From: Schizochytrium sp. TIO01
Taxonomy: Eukaryota > Sar > Bigyra > Thraustochytrida > Thraustochytriidae
Direction of reading: 5' to 3'
Assembly: GCA_004764695.1 (NCBI GenBank)
Contig: SMSO01000004.1
Span: 1,763,501 to 1,827,500, forward strand
DNA length: 64,000 nt
Below, piece after piece: positions 24,047-34,406 of the stretch (the stretch's first letter is position 1; every line of letters starts with the position of its first letter). The translations under genes and the position numbers were made by a program. The notes below the pieces were generated by a model, which had not been told where the DNA came from, made no database searches, and saw nothing but the letters and a program-made list of their open reading frames with translations.

Positions 24047-25167
24047 TTAAGATGATGCAGCGGGGGCGACAGGGGCAGCGGGGGCGCTAGCTGCTGCAGC
24101 AGCAGCAGCCTCTTGCTGGCGACGAGCCTCAACCATGTCACTACACTCATGAACATCCTTGAGCCATAATTTGAGACGGAAGGCGTCAACTCCATTTAAA
24201 TAATACTTGCACAGGCGCTTGTCGCGGTAAAAGCCGAGGTTCTCGTAGAGACGCATTGCAACTTTATTCGTAATCTCAGTCTCGAGTACAGCCTCATCGC
24301 ACCCCACAGCAACCATCTCGCGAATCGCCAAAGTTACCAATGAAGAGCCAATACCCTTGCGGCGCAAGGTCGTATCAACAGCAAGCATAGCAATGTACCC
24401 GCGATACCGCTGGCGACGAGAGAGGTCTGCCTTGCACACGATCACACCCACCATTTTGTCATTCTGATCTTCATCGTACGCAATGATACACATGCGAGGC
24501 CAGCCACGGATAAAGTAGCGGTACGTGTAAATGGAGTACGGCTCACTGAGATCCTTATCAATCATCGCAATAATTTCCCCCAGTTGGGACTCGTCCTGCA
24601 ATATATATTCCCCAAAGCATGAAAATAAGCATCAATGCAATTCATCCCAAGGTAGACGTTAGTTATCCACTGTCATCCAAGACCGTGTAGCAACAATAAT
24701 CACCAACCAAGATTTGTTGCTTAGCTCGTAAATGTTAAAAACCGTAGAGTTGGCCTTCCTGACAACGATATTGCACAGGGGTCGGCTCTAGCTAACTCTA
24801 TGAGCACTGCAAGAGCACCACCATAGCCTTTAAAACAACAACAAAGAAACACCGAATTCTTCATGATAATCCAAACTTTGCGATCAAGGCACCAAAACAA
24901 GTTAGCATGGGCAGCAAGCTTTGCAAATTGCACCCAAGTTTTCTCCATGACCAACTTCACAAGTTGTCTATATGTCTAATTCCCCCGCTCACAGCTCTCC
25001 ACATCTTGAGCGAGCAAACACACATCTATGCTTCGACGTACCTTAAAATGGTCATACCGGATAGAGCCTTTGCGGCCTACAGTGAGAGGACTATCGTTTT
25101 CCCTGGCAGGCTCAGGGCCCATCGTCTTCTTGGCAATGTCCTTGGCCTCGACAAGGTTCGAGGTCAT
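24047..25167 (-). CDS. NAA30: NatC N-alpha-acetyltransferase NAA30, two exons
   Basis: Spliced gene assembled by eye: exon 1 is 25167-25042 (42 codons from ATG), intron 25041-24596 (446 bp, donor AAG|GTACGT, acceptor TTGCAG|GAC), exon 2 24595-24047. Both junctions are phase 0 and give 224 residues. NAA30 is the catalytic subunit of NatC, which acetylates N-terminal Met followed by Leu, Ile, Phe or similar residues on nascent chains at the ribosome. The family blocks are all present: IRY just before the junction, DLSEPYSIYTYRYF (57-70), the acetyl-CoA loop RRKGIG (120-125), LETEITNK (146-153) and YYLNGVDAFRLKLWL (173-187). An Ala/Pro-rich tail closes the protein. Without exon 1 the N-terminal strand would be missing. 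The start codon is only 65 bp after the stop of an upstream same-strand gene. Confidence 0.93.
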
Positions 25168-25232
25168 GACGGCGAGCGTATGGGAGGCCAGGAGTGAGTC
25201 GCGCTCTTCGCGAATCGGCAATAACGAGAGTC

Positions 25233-26039
25233 CTATGCGGCACTCGAGCGGCGCAGTGCCGAGTTCAGTCGCAGTTGTTTGCGCTTCTGGACGCAGTAGC
25301 AGTAGTGCCCAAAGATGAGCAGACCGGAGTAAATTAAGCCAAGCCAATTTCGTCTAAATTTATCAACTGATTCCTGTTTCGGGGAAACCCCATACAAATA
25401 GGTCACAATATAATATAACTAATGCCGAACTGATGATATTGCCTTTCATATTTAACCCAAAATCAGCAGAAAGTTACCTCCATAACCCCATCGAAGAAAG
25501 TAAAACAACCGATAGGTCAAGGAGCCAAGGAGCAAATGAGTCAGTATTCTCTTCGTATTTCTGATCGCTTTTTTAGATATTCTTCTGATTTCTATTTGCC
25601 ATTACAAGCCTGAACAAGTTTAAACAATTCGGATGTTCTACAGAGCGCTCATAGACTCATATTTTGAGTTTCTGTGTTCGAATTCAGAGTACTATGGTCA
25701 CAGAGTATTTTACAAGCAGCAGCAAAGTAGTTGATCGAGTAAATGCGAAGGAATACAGTAATAGTAATAGTAATAGTAGTAGAGGAGGTACCTACTAGTT
25801 AGTTGCCTTCTAGTTTATTACTTCTGAGTTATTCATAGATTTGTTCTACGAGCGTCTTTAGATCGATACATACCTGCTTTGAAGACGGAGCTGAGGGCGG
25901 AGAAGAGGTCGACTGGACGGAAGTCGGCTTTGCGAGGAGTCTGGGGGTTGAGAGGAACCGCAAGACTTGGCATTGGTTTCACCGAAGCAGCGCGAGCGAA
26001 CTTGCAGGGCCGAAACCCGCCGTTTTGAGCAGACACCAT
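25233..26039 (-). CDS. 99-aa single-pass membrane protein, two exons
   Basis: A gene not visible as one open frame. Exon 1 is 26039-25874 (ATG in GGTCATGG context), intron 25873-25367 (507 bp, donor GCAG|GTATGT, acceptor AATCAG|TTG), exon 2 25366-25233 ending in TAG. The split codon (G + TT) keeps the frame and yields exactly 99 residues. The first 38 residues hold several Arg/Lys and no acidic residue, as in mitochondrial targeting peptides. Residues about 63-81 (from NWLGLIYSG) are one hydrophobic helix flanked by KFRR and QKRK basic clusters. I do not recognise the family. A small organelle inner-membrane or tail-proximal protein is plausible. Both introns and frame support a real gene, but the exact splice needs transcript data. 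Its stop is 65 bp from the NAA30 ATG. Confidence 0.6.
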
Positions 26040-26382
26040 GACCAGCGTCGAAGGTATGTTCCAAAGGGCCGCAAAACACGCAACTGGTTTTAAGTAGCCA
26101 AAATGACGAGAAGGCACAAAGAACCAAGGATATAAAGACAGATGTAGTGGGAGTGAGGAAAAGGAAAAACCAGCCATTCAAGATATGAAGCAAGAGAATT
26201 CTTTGATTGGAGAAGAGCTTCACATGTGACGGTTGCTGGACGTATATTGCGGGACTGTTTCAAGGTGCTTCAAGAAATAGTCAAAACAAAAGTTACCCTG
26301 CAGCGATGGTCTAAAACAGAAAAACTGACAAGCAGAGTAAATGTTGTGAAATTGTACAGAAAAGCGCGGCGAGTCGAGCGCC
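26040..26382. promoter_or_regulatory. 343-bp divergent promoter region
   Basis: Separates the ATG of the 99-aa membrane protein gene (-) from the ATG of the REEP/Yop1 gene (+). It must carry both promoters and 5' UTRs. I see no TATA box or obvious factor site in it. Confidence 0.5.
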
Positions 26383-27098
26383 ATGAGTAAAATGACTGAG
26401 GCCACCGCAGATCTTGAACGCGATCTAGAGGATTATGGTACGTCACTTTAGCAAAGGGCATGTGTGATTTAACAATTTCCCTGTAAAAACTTGAACACTA
26501 ATGAGAATTATAAACATGGAAAACACTGCAACATTGAAACAATTATGTTGTTTCCAAAATGACGCTGTTGGGTATTGAAATTCGGGTTTGGCACTATATA
26601 TCATTTGACACAGCCTGGCTTCGCGCACTTGAGGATAAAACAATGATTCCGAAAACTGTCATTGCTGCCTCGCTTGGCCTCTCTGCCTTTGTCATATTGT
26701 ATGTTGTAGCAGGCCCTGGCCTCTTGTGCAACTTGGTAGGCTTCTTGTACCCAGCTTACGCATCTTTTAAAGCTATTGAGACTGAGCAGAAGGACGATGA
26801 TACTCAGTGGCTTACTTACTGGGTAGTGTATGCGGTGTTTAATTTGATCGAAACCTTTGTTGGGATTATTCTATTCTGGTTCCCGTTTTACTATTCCTTC
26901 AAATTTGGTTTTCTCATTTGGCTCTTTCTCCCAAACGTTCGTGGCGCCCAGTACCTGTACACAAACTTTGTCTTGCCCATGTTTCTCGAGCAAGAAAAGC
27001 GAATTGGGGAAGCACTTGGCCGCCTTTCTGCCGAGGAAGAAGAGGAAGAGGGATTTGGCCTTGATGATGATGATGATGAGGGCAAGAAGACCCGTTAA
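26383..27098 (+). CDS. REEP/Yop1 (TB2/DP1/HVA22) ER-shaping protein, two exons
   Basis: Exon 1 is 26383-26437 (ATG, 18 codons plus one base), intron 26438-26613 (176 bp, GTACGT...ACACAG), exon 2 26614-27098. The split GCC codon gives DYAWLRALEDKT, which matches the usual N-terminal helix of the family better than the unspliced read-through from an ATG at 26559. The protein has 179 residues. Four hydrophobic segments lie between about 32 and 125, forming the two hairpins that wedge into the ER outer leaflet and bend tubules. Hallmark stretches are LLCNLVGFLYPAY (55-67), DDTQWLTYWVVY (79-90) and FPFYYSFKFGFL (108-119). A short Asp-rich tail ends in GKKTR. Known role of the family: tubular ER curvature and membrane traffic. 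Plant members are HVA22, yeast Yop1, animal REEP5/6. Confidence 0.93.
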
Positions 27099-28094
27099 AA
27101 CGCCCTCACAATCTTTAATTTGATGATGAGGTTTTCTCCCCGGTTGATCAGTAATTGATCAGCAAGAGTTTCATGCTTGCCTATAAGCATAGTTTGCAAG
27201 AATAATCATACTACTTTTTAATTTCTCTTCTCATGCCATGATTGTCTCGAGTTTAATAATTCAATACAGACAAGGACATACTTTGTTGCGTTAGTTGACG
27301 AACCCCTTCATATTGTGAGAACCCCCAAGCTTTTCTTTGAGCCAAGTCTACAAAATTCAACTGTTACCTTGTCGTCTTTATAACAAAAGCTCAATCTTTG
27401 GGTTATTGATTATATTGTTCTCTAATTTATATGGTTATAAACAAAAACTTGGATTCTACGCTGTCAACGCCTCGCTTGTTTTCCCATTGATATAATTACA
27501 TTTTCTTACCTTGCAGCATAATCAAACAATATCAAGTGAAGGCTTGAATAAAAGAAGCCGAGAATGGTATCAACAAATTCGCTGGGTGATTATCCATGCT
27601 CAAAGGCCTCAAAATCATTGCTTTCCTTGCTACATGAATAAACATACTTAGGTGAATCAAATGCTTCCCTCCATACATAGAGATATGCTATTACAGGGTA
27701 TTCAAGAAGATATTGACAAAAAGAACCTTCTTCACTTTGAACCCAAGTGAAGAAAATACATTTGGCCCATGACGCTCCCATCTCCGAAAGCTCGCCAAGC
27801 GTCTCTTCTCTCTTAGGTGTCCCGCGCTTCTATTGTACTGGTCTGAATTTTCTAAAGAAAAGAGTTTAGACTTAGTCTATTGTTTCCTGTAGATTTACCC
27901 CTAGTACTGCGAACTTCTCTTTGTTGATATACTGGCCCTCCTATGAATCACTAGCCTATCTTAGGTATTCTTCAGATTATGTCACTTCAAATAGGATCAA
28001 GACATGACATCATAGGACTAAATCAAATCTTTAACTGCGACCCTGCGCTTTCGAGCGTCTGGGACTGCACTGTTTCAAGCAAGGAGAAGAGAGC
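27099..28094. other. Intergenic, no gene seen
   Basis: About 1 kb between two same-strand genes. AT-rich, without supported coding sequence or clear promoter motif. A CTGATCAATTACTGATCA-like repeat (GATCAGTAATTGATCAG at 27145-27161) is nearly palindromic and just after the REEP stop, possibly near its 3' end. Confidence 0.4.
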
Positions 28095-30497
28095 ATGCTA
28101 GTTCGGGGTCAATGGGCTGCCCGAGCGGCACAAAGAGGCCTTCTGCGTCGACAGGGCCCGGCGCCGTTCCAGGGCATTGCACACAAAAGCGTCCTCGGTG
28201 CCGACCACGGTGAACTCCAAGATCTCTCACCGAGAGGAGCTCCGAAAGGACTCATGGCAAGTGGGTCTGCACGTCAAATTCATCTTTTGAACAATGGCAA
28301 CATCAAGCTTAGCAAGGAAGTACAAAAGGCTCTACATTCAGGCACCCCCGTGGTCGCCCTGGAATCCACCATCATCTCCCATGGTATGCCGTACCCCAAG
28401 AACTTGGAATGCGCGCTCGAGGTTGAAGCTGCGATTTATGAGAATGGAGCCACACCAGCAACTGTAGCAATTATTGATGGCGTGCCGTGCGTGGGCTTGG
28501 ACCGCGAGGAGCTCGAGAAATTTGCATCAATGCCGCCTGAGAAAGTCCGCAAGTGCTCGAGAAGGGATATTGCAGTGAGTATTGCAATGGGCGAATGCGC
28601 AGCAACCACGGTGGCTAGTACCATGATTCTTGCTAGACAGGCAAACATCCAAGTCTTCGTCACAGGAGGCATCGGTGGTGTAAGTTTACAAGATAAAGAG
28701 AGCAATATAGATTACTACTTTACCCACATGAGAAGAGTCTGGTATCTCGGAATTGTGCACATAGGTTTCGCAGGAACCCACCCCGCTTTGAATACAGATT
28801 ACTTGAAGATTGAGAAGATTGAAACTAACTTTCTTTTTGGATTGAACTGGACATTTTCCACTTAAATGTGGCTATTGTGACTTTCACAGGTGCACCGTGG
28901 AGCCTATGATGGCGAGGACCCGTCAATTGATGTTAGCGCAGATTTAATGGAGCTCGGCCAAACCAACGTTGCAGTCGTTTGTGCTGGTGTTAAATCTATT
29001 TTGGATATCGGTCGTACTCTGGAATTCTTGGAGACCCAGGGTGTCACTGTAGTTACATACGGTCAGGATGAGTTCCCAGCGTTTTTAACATCAAGTTCGC
29101 CATGGAAGACACCTATTCGCATGGACAAAACAGAAGACATTGCATCCATGATTCACGCCAGCAACAATGTGATTGGCTTGCAAAGTGGTTCTCTCATTGC
29201 AGTTCCGAACCCCGAACCATTAGATCAAGCAACGCATGACGAAGCACTGAAGCAAGTCCTTGCAGAAGCCAAGGAAGGTAAAATTACAGGAAAGGAGCTT
29301 ACACCTTTCATGTTGAAACGTCTTAACGAAGTCACAGGAGGCTCGTCCCTTGAAGCGAACATCGCTTTAGTAAAGAACAATGCGCGAGTGGGTGCTCAGA
29401 TTGCTGTTGAACTTAACAATATTCGGCGTGAGGCAATCTCACTCCCCTCACGGCAGCTGGAAGCAAGTGGTCGGGTTCGCCATGTTCTTGTTGTGGGAGG
29501 CGCCGCCATTGACATTATGGCGATGCCACAGGAGGGACCATTTTTTCATACCTCGAATCCCGGGAAAATTCGTGAGGAAATGGGCGGAGTAGGACGTAAT
29601 ATTGCGCAGTGTATTGCTGGCCTCGAACAATGGCGTTTTGACATCGATCCCGAAGGTGATACTCTCCACCCAAGCCTTATGACCGCTATTGGTCAGGATA
29701 ACCGCGGTCGTACCATTGTTGAGCACTGTGAGGACTTGGGCATCGACACCTCAATGATCCAAACCTTCTCTGAAAATGCAACTTCGACATACTGCAGTAT
29801 TGCAGATGCTTCGGGTGATCTCCTCGTTTCTATCGCCGACATGGACATTTTTGACCAATTATCCTCCTTTCAACCCGATGCACACTTCGACAAATATGAT
29901 TTTCTCGTGATTGATGCAAACATGCCGATCGGATTTATCGAGCGTCTTTGTGAACGTGCTCGCGCGAACAACGTCCCGGTACTCTTTGAGCCTGTATCTG
30001 TTTCTAAGAGTAAACGTGCGGTATCTGTTCTCGACAAACTCTCCATCATTACACCTAACAGAGACGAGGTGAATAGCCTCGCAGAGGAGATTGCTGGAGA
30101 TAAGCGCTATGCTGGAGGCTCTATTCAAGAGGATGCCCGCTTGGTAGCACAGACGATGCACGTTCCAGGCGGCTCAACCAAGTATGTCCTTGTGACTCTT
30201 GGTGAAGATGGACTCCTTGAGGTTCGTTGTGATCCCGATGGAAATGTGCACGAAGTAATGCACCCGGCTCGTCAGATTCTTCCCGAACTCATCAAGTCTA
30301 GCAATGGTGCTGGAGATACCTTTGCTGGAGCTCTAGCTTGGAGTTTGATGGCCCGCCAGCCTTCGAAGCGTGGAGTTCAGGTAGAAATCGAAGAAAATAT
30401 GGCAAATCACATTTCTTTTGCAATGGACACTGCTACCTTGGCCCTTCTCACAAATACTGCTGTTCCAACAGACTTCCACTCTTTGCAGCTTCGCTAG
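28095..30497 (+). CDS. Bifunctional pseudouridine-5'-P glycosidase / pseudouridine kinase
   Basis: Exon 1 is 28095-28679, intron 28680-28889 (210 bp, GGTGGT|GTAAGT...CACAG|GTG), exon 2 28890-30497. The phase 0 junction restores the conserved GGIGGVHRGA motif. Product is 730 residues. The first 20 residues are Arg/Ala-rich without acids, like a mitochondrial presequence. Residues about 65-365 are the PsuG glycosidase, with ALESTIISHG near 90 and AGVKSIL, whose Lys230 matches the Schiff-base lysine of bacterial PsuG. PsuG converts pseudouridine 5'-phosphate to uracil plus ribose 5-phosphate. Residues about 390-725 are a PfkB-family kinase, with GGVGRNIAQ, ITPNRDEV and the signature NGAGDTFAG whose Asp671 is the expected catalytic base. 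It would phosphorylate pseudouridine. The fusion lets one protein run the whole two-step salvage of pseudouridine released from RNA. Separate genes are usual in bacteria and plants. Confidence 0.93.
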
Positions 30498-30808
30498 GTC
30501 CAATTCGCAGCATCTGTGCCTCTATCTTTAGCGAAAATGAATTTCTAGCTGCGCCCAACACATCCATAGTTTTTTCTAACCTGATGGGTCGCGCTTTGCA
30601 TACAAAAAAAAATAGCATTCAGAGATCGGTCTCCAAATTCTTGGCTAGCCGATTGCACACCATCATAACAAATGAATTGTCTCCTTCATGTTTGCTTATC
30701 CCTGTCTTGCATTAATCGTATAGTTACCTAAAAATCGAGTTTGAAGGCCTTCAAGATGAGCTTTATATTTTATGGATTCATGAAGGAAGTAGAACTGGAT
30801 TTAGTTGT
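30498..30808. other. Short convergent intergenic region
   Basis: 311 bp between the 3' ends of the PsuG-PsuK gene (+) and the CBS-TPR gene (-). Nothing beyond likely 3' UTR and poly(A) signals; an A-run lies at 30604-30612. Confidence 0.5.
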
Positions 30809-33454
30809 TTACAGAGTATCTACAGAGTTATTCGACTCATTGCTCGATACTTGTTTCGCTGCACTCAGAGCTTTGCCAAGCGATTTGATGATGTCAAGAT
30901 CTGAGGTATGTGCTTTGGCGATCTCGACTTCACATCTTGCCTTGATTTCCAATAGTTTCTGCACTGCGCTTGGGTCAATTTTTGCAAGTTGATCGATTGC
31001 ACGTTGACAGCATTCTGCGCAATGTTTCCAGCGAGCCTGATCTTGGAGACATGTACAGAGACGTGTCCAGCCTTTACTATATGTTGCGTCCGCTGCCACA
31101 GCTGCTTCAGAGTCTTGGGTAGCGTATTTAAAATCACGAATGCTCTGGTAACACGCTGCTCGATTACTGTAAAGAATAGACAGTGTACGGTTGTCTGAAG
31201 GCTTGGAGGAAAGACTCTCCAACGCTCGCAATGAATTCGTATAGGCTACAATTGCGCCAGTGAAATCCCGGGCGGTGAATAAATCCCTTCCTAGGTCCTT
31301 AAACTTTTGCATCTCACGTTGCAGCTGAAGTTGACACTCCAGTAGTTGCTGGTCAGTCATTTTTTGCTCCTTCATACGGCGAGATGCTTCTTCATAGCGA
31401 CCAGTTTCGATGAGAATCTCACACATACCACTGGTGGCTTCCGCGATGAGCCCGGCTACCTTGCAGAACTCTGCCATTTCACTACCTCGCTCCAAATCAG
31501 CATAAGCTCCCTGCAGGTCACCTGTGCATGACTTAATGTGGCCACGGCGAGTCAGGAGACGGCCAAGAGTAAATGCATCTGAATCAGTATGATCTTTCAC
31601 AAGTTCATCAAGGCACGATATAGCATCTTTGAATTTGCCAGACAGTACCATATCCAAAGCCTCCTTTTCTCGACCTGTTATAACCATGGCCTGCTGCATA
31701 GGCTGCAATGATGGGAGAGACGATTCATCACTAGCCGGCTGAAACATATCTAGGTTCTCCTGCTTGAATGATGTCCTTGACCCACCCCCTTGATTCATTT
31801 GACTGGCTTGAATAGAAAAGCTTGCAACTTTTTCAGTTGCAACGGTTTCTTCTAATCGACCTTCATTTGTACTACTAGTGCTGTTCTCACAATCCTCTTT
31901 CGAGCTCAATGATATATTAACAGCGCAGTATTTCTCTTCCAAATTTGCTGCTTCAAGCTTAGTTTCATGTGAAGAAGTCTTGTCAATACCTTCGCCACTA
32001 TAGGAACAAACTTCCTCGGAAAGATGGGCTCGAATTCCAACCGGTAAGTTTGAGGAAAGAACTTGCTCCCAAAGGTTTCCTGTTTCAATTGCTACTTGTA
32101 AGTTAATAGAGGCCTCGTCAACTTCATTCTCGCTGTTGCAACTGTCTTCCTTTGCTTCTTCTTCGCTAAAATTTCGTTGGTGATAATGATTCGGAGTATT
32201 TTCCTCAGAGTTCTCAGTCATTATAGGTTCATTTTTCTTCATATGCTCCAAGTCTCTCGAAACTGCCATCTGGACGTCGTTCATGATATTGTCTTCTTTT
32301 GTGGCTTGGCTGTGAGCTATGAAGCTGATTTTAACAAGCGTTAAAATATCTAGTGTTGTCACAACTATATCTTCATCATCCTTCACTGGGAGGTGCCTAA
32401 AGCCCCGCTCAATCATCATACGGAGACCATCGTAAGGGTTGATTTCTGCTTTTACAGAAATTGGGTTTCTTGTCATCACAGCTGCGACCTGGACATCTTT
32501 ACTCACTAGAGACTGGAGCAAAACTTTTCGAACAAGATCTGACTCGGTGAGGATACCCACAAGCTTGTGGGTTTGCGCGCTCATCACTAGAAGGCTTGAA
32601 AACCCTCCATCGCGCATCCGTTTCGCAGCTTCGACAACATCAATATCTTCTGGTACTTGGTCTGCTGAGAATCCAAGGCTCCCCAAGGGTAGTGGCAATG
32701 AAAGAGATCCTGCAACTAATAAAGACGCTTTCTCCTGCCGAATAGTACGAAGCACTCTTACGAGCTTGCCAGCAGGAAATGAAAGAGCATGAGCTAACCC
32801 GGATGCTTTCCCGGATGCAATTGCGCTCACAATATCTACACATCCAGCATACGTCCGTGTATCCCGCGTAATAAATGGCACATGGCGAAAGTTGCGCGTG
32901 GCCATGAGACGCAAAGACCGCTCAAAATGCTCACTAAGATTTTCACTGTCTAAAGTAAGACACGCTGGCTGTGATGTCATGATGGTTGAGAGGTCAGCCG
33001 TAAGGTTGATTTCGTCTGCAATAATTTTGCGAACGAAATCTTGTTCAGTAACAATACCTCGCACTGTCTGATCAGCATTGAGAATCACTACGCAGCTTTG
33101 CTTTTCTTCACAAAGAAGCTTCACTGCACTTGCAATACTCTTGCCAACTTGGCCCTCCTCGTCAGCAATAATCACAGAAGCTGCGCTCACAAGGTAGTGG
33201 TCGTCGCTGCATACGTCATGAAGACCAGCATCTACATTATCATTCGTATTGTCAACCACTTCTGCATCAGACTGGTTTTTCTTCTTCGAGCGCATTCGTG
33301 TCCCAAACATCGATTTCGTCGCTCCTTTCCTCTGTGCGTTCGATTTTGTCTGAATATTTTCGAAATCAACTTCTTCTTGTTCGATCTCAGACCCTTTCTT
33401 TGGCAGCATGTGACGCGATGCTCGGGTCCGTGGCTTACTCGACCTAGTACCCAT
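30809..33454 (-). CDS. Four-CBS plus TPR protein
   Basis: An 881-residue intronless protein. The ATG at 33454 was chosen; the frame runs 16 codons further upstream but only from a GTG. A basic N-terminus (about 1-75, with KPRTRASR and RSKKK) precedes two CBS pairs at about 95-215 and 265-375, each with typical GIVTEQDFVRK / GILTESDLVRK strand-helix signatures and RNFRHVPF / RGFRHLPV second halves. CBS pairs bind adenosine nucleotides or S-adenosylmethionine and act as energy sensors. A Ser/Glu/Asn-rich linker (about 390-595) leads to a helical C-terminal part (about 595-860) with tetratricopeptide repeats, best seen at LYSNRAACYQSIRDFKYATQDSEAA, of the type that binds chaperones or scaffolds. 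Fungal and algal proteins with four CBS motifs usually end in a PB1 domain, so the TPR end here is unusual. Partner and ligand unknown. Confidence 0.9.
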   Translation of the reverse strand: MGTRSSKPRTRASRHMLPKKGSEIEQEEVDFENIQTKSNAQRKGATKSMFGTRMRSKKKNQSDAEVVDNTNDNVDAGLHDVCSDDHYLVSAASVIIADEEGQVGKSIASAVKLLCEEKQSCVVILNADQTVRGIVTEQDFVRKIIADEINLTADLSTIMTSQPACLTLDSENLSEHFERSLRLMATRNFRHVPFITRDTRTYAGCVDIVSAIASGKASGLAHALSFPAGKLVRVLRTIRQEKASLLVAGSLSLPLPLGSLGFSADQVPEDIDVVEAAKRMRDGGFSSLLVMSAQTHKLVGILTESDLVRKVLLQSLVSKDVQVAAVMTRNPISVKAEINPYDGLRMMIERGFRHLPVKDDEDIVVTTLDILTLVKISFIAHSQATKEDNIMNDVQMAVSRDLEHMKKNEPIMTENSEENTPNHYHQRNFSEEEAKEDSCNSENEVDEASINLQVAIETGNLWEQVLSSNLPVGIRAHLSEEVCSYSGEGIDKTSSHETKLEAANLEEKYCAVNISLSSKEDCENSTSSTNEGRLEETVATEKVASFSIQASQMNQGGGSRTSFKQENLDMFQPASDESSLPSLQPMQQAMVITGREKEALDMVLSGKFKDAISCLDELVKDHTDSDAFTLGRLLTRRGHIKSCTGDLQGAYADLERGSEMAEFCKVAGLIAEATSGMCEILIETGRYEEASRRMKEQKMTDQQLLECQLQLQREMQKFKDLGRDLFTARDFTGAIVAYTNSLRALESLSSKPSDNRTLSILYSNRAACYQSIRDFKYATQDSEAAVAADATYSKGWTRLCTCLQDQARWKHCAECCQRAIDQLAKIDPSAVQKLLEIKARCEVEIAKAHTSDLDIIKSLGKALSAAKQVSSNESNNSVDTL

Positions 33455-34406
33455 CCTTTCCAGATGTGCCTCAGAATCACCTTGTATTAAAATTCGTTCC
33501 ACACCAATACGAGGAAAGGTCCAAGCTCTTGAACGAACTAATGAGAATTGCTAATTTGTCTTGTGTAGTAATGCCGCTTCGATGCTCTTCCCGAACACGC
33601 CCCAACTACGATGTCAAGCAAGTATTGAATACTGTGCGTCAAGCCCTGCTGCTTAACTGACTTCTACTTTTCCCTTAGGTTCACGAAACAGCACAAGCGC
33701 AATGTTTACGTTCACTTTGCCCCTCCGAGCCAGAGCCCAAGTCTTAACTGTCTTCACAACGATATCCTCTACACTCTGGTATTCCCTGTTTCGCACCGCA
33801 GCTCAGTGTACTAAGCCTTGTTAACAATACCTGATTGACGTCGTCAATCTCGAGAAGCTTTTCGCAGAATGAAACTTAACAACACGAAAGACACGAACCT
33901 TGGAAACCAGAGTTACAATGCATTCCGATAATCCGTTACGATCAACCAGAAACGTCCACGTTACGAAACCCCTTTAGAATGAGAATGCGGGGAATAAGAT
34001 AGGTCATTTAACTCAACTACCGTGAAATAGACCGGCGGTGGTTAGGAGAGGAAATAGGAAGGAATGGGATACAACATTCAAGAAGAGTGGAAACCAAACT
34101 TGGAGAGAAGGCAGCAAAACCTCATCGGCGACTGACGGCGCGAAGACTTTCGCGCGGACGTCGGGAGCGTGTTGATTGACGCTTACAACAGCTGCTGCTG
34201 TTGGCAGTGTCGAGTTTGAGCCTCTTTGGCTGGATTTTTGAGTAGGGCTGGCTTACTGTTGATCGCGACCAAGGCTCCGGAACGCGTTAACGACGACAAC
34301 AAAAGCAAAGACCAGATTTGATCTTTGCGAACAAATTCCAGCATCAAATTGTTTAGTGCACAGATTGAATACCTCGCTATTTGCAGATTAATTTTTGTCA
34401 ACAAAG
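33455..34406. promoter_or_regulatory. Divergent promoter region with E2F-like site
   Basis: 952 bp between the CBS-TPR ATG (-) and the RPA32 ATG (+). A TTTCGCGC sequence at 34148-34155, with further CG-rich bases on both sides, matches the E2F consensus TTTSSCGC and lies about 250 bp upstream of RPA32, a gene needed in S phase. No TATA box is clear for either gene. A small plus-strand frame (33466-33660) has no recognisable domain. Confidence 0.4.

Noticed and set aside
26559-26613. Alternative start of the REEP/Yop1 gene at the ATG at 26559
   Set aside because: The residues it adds (MTLLGIEIRVWHY...) do not resemble the family, whereas splicing the 26383-26437 exon gives the expected N-terminal helix with consensus splice sites.
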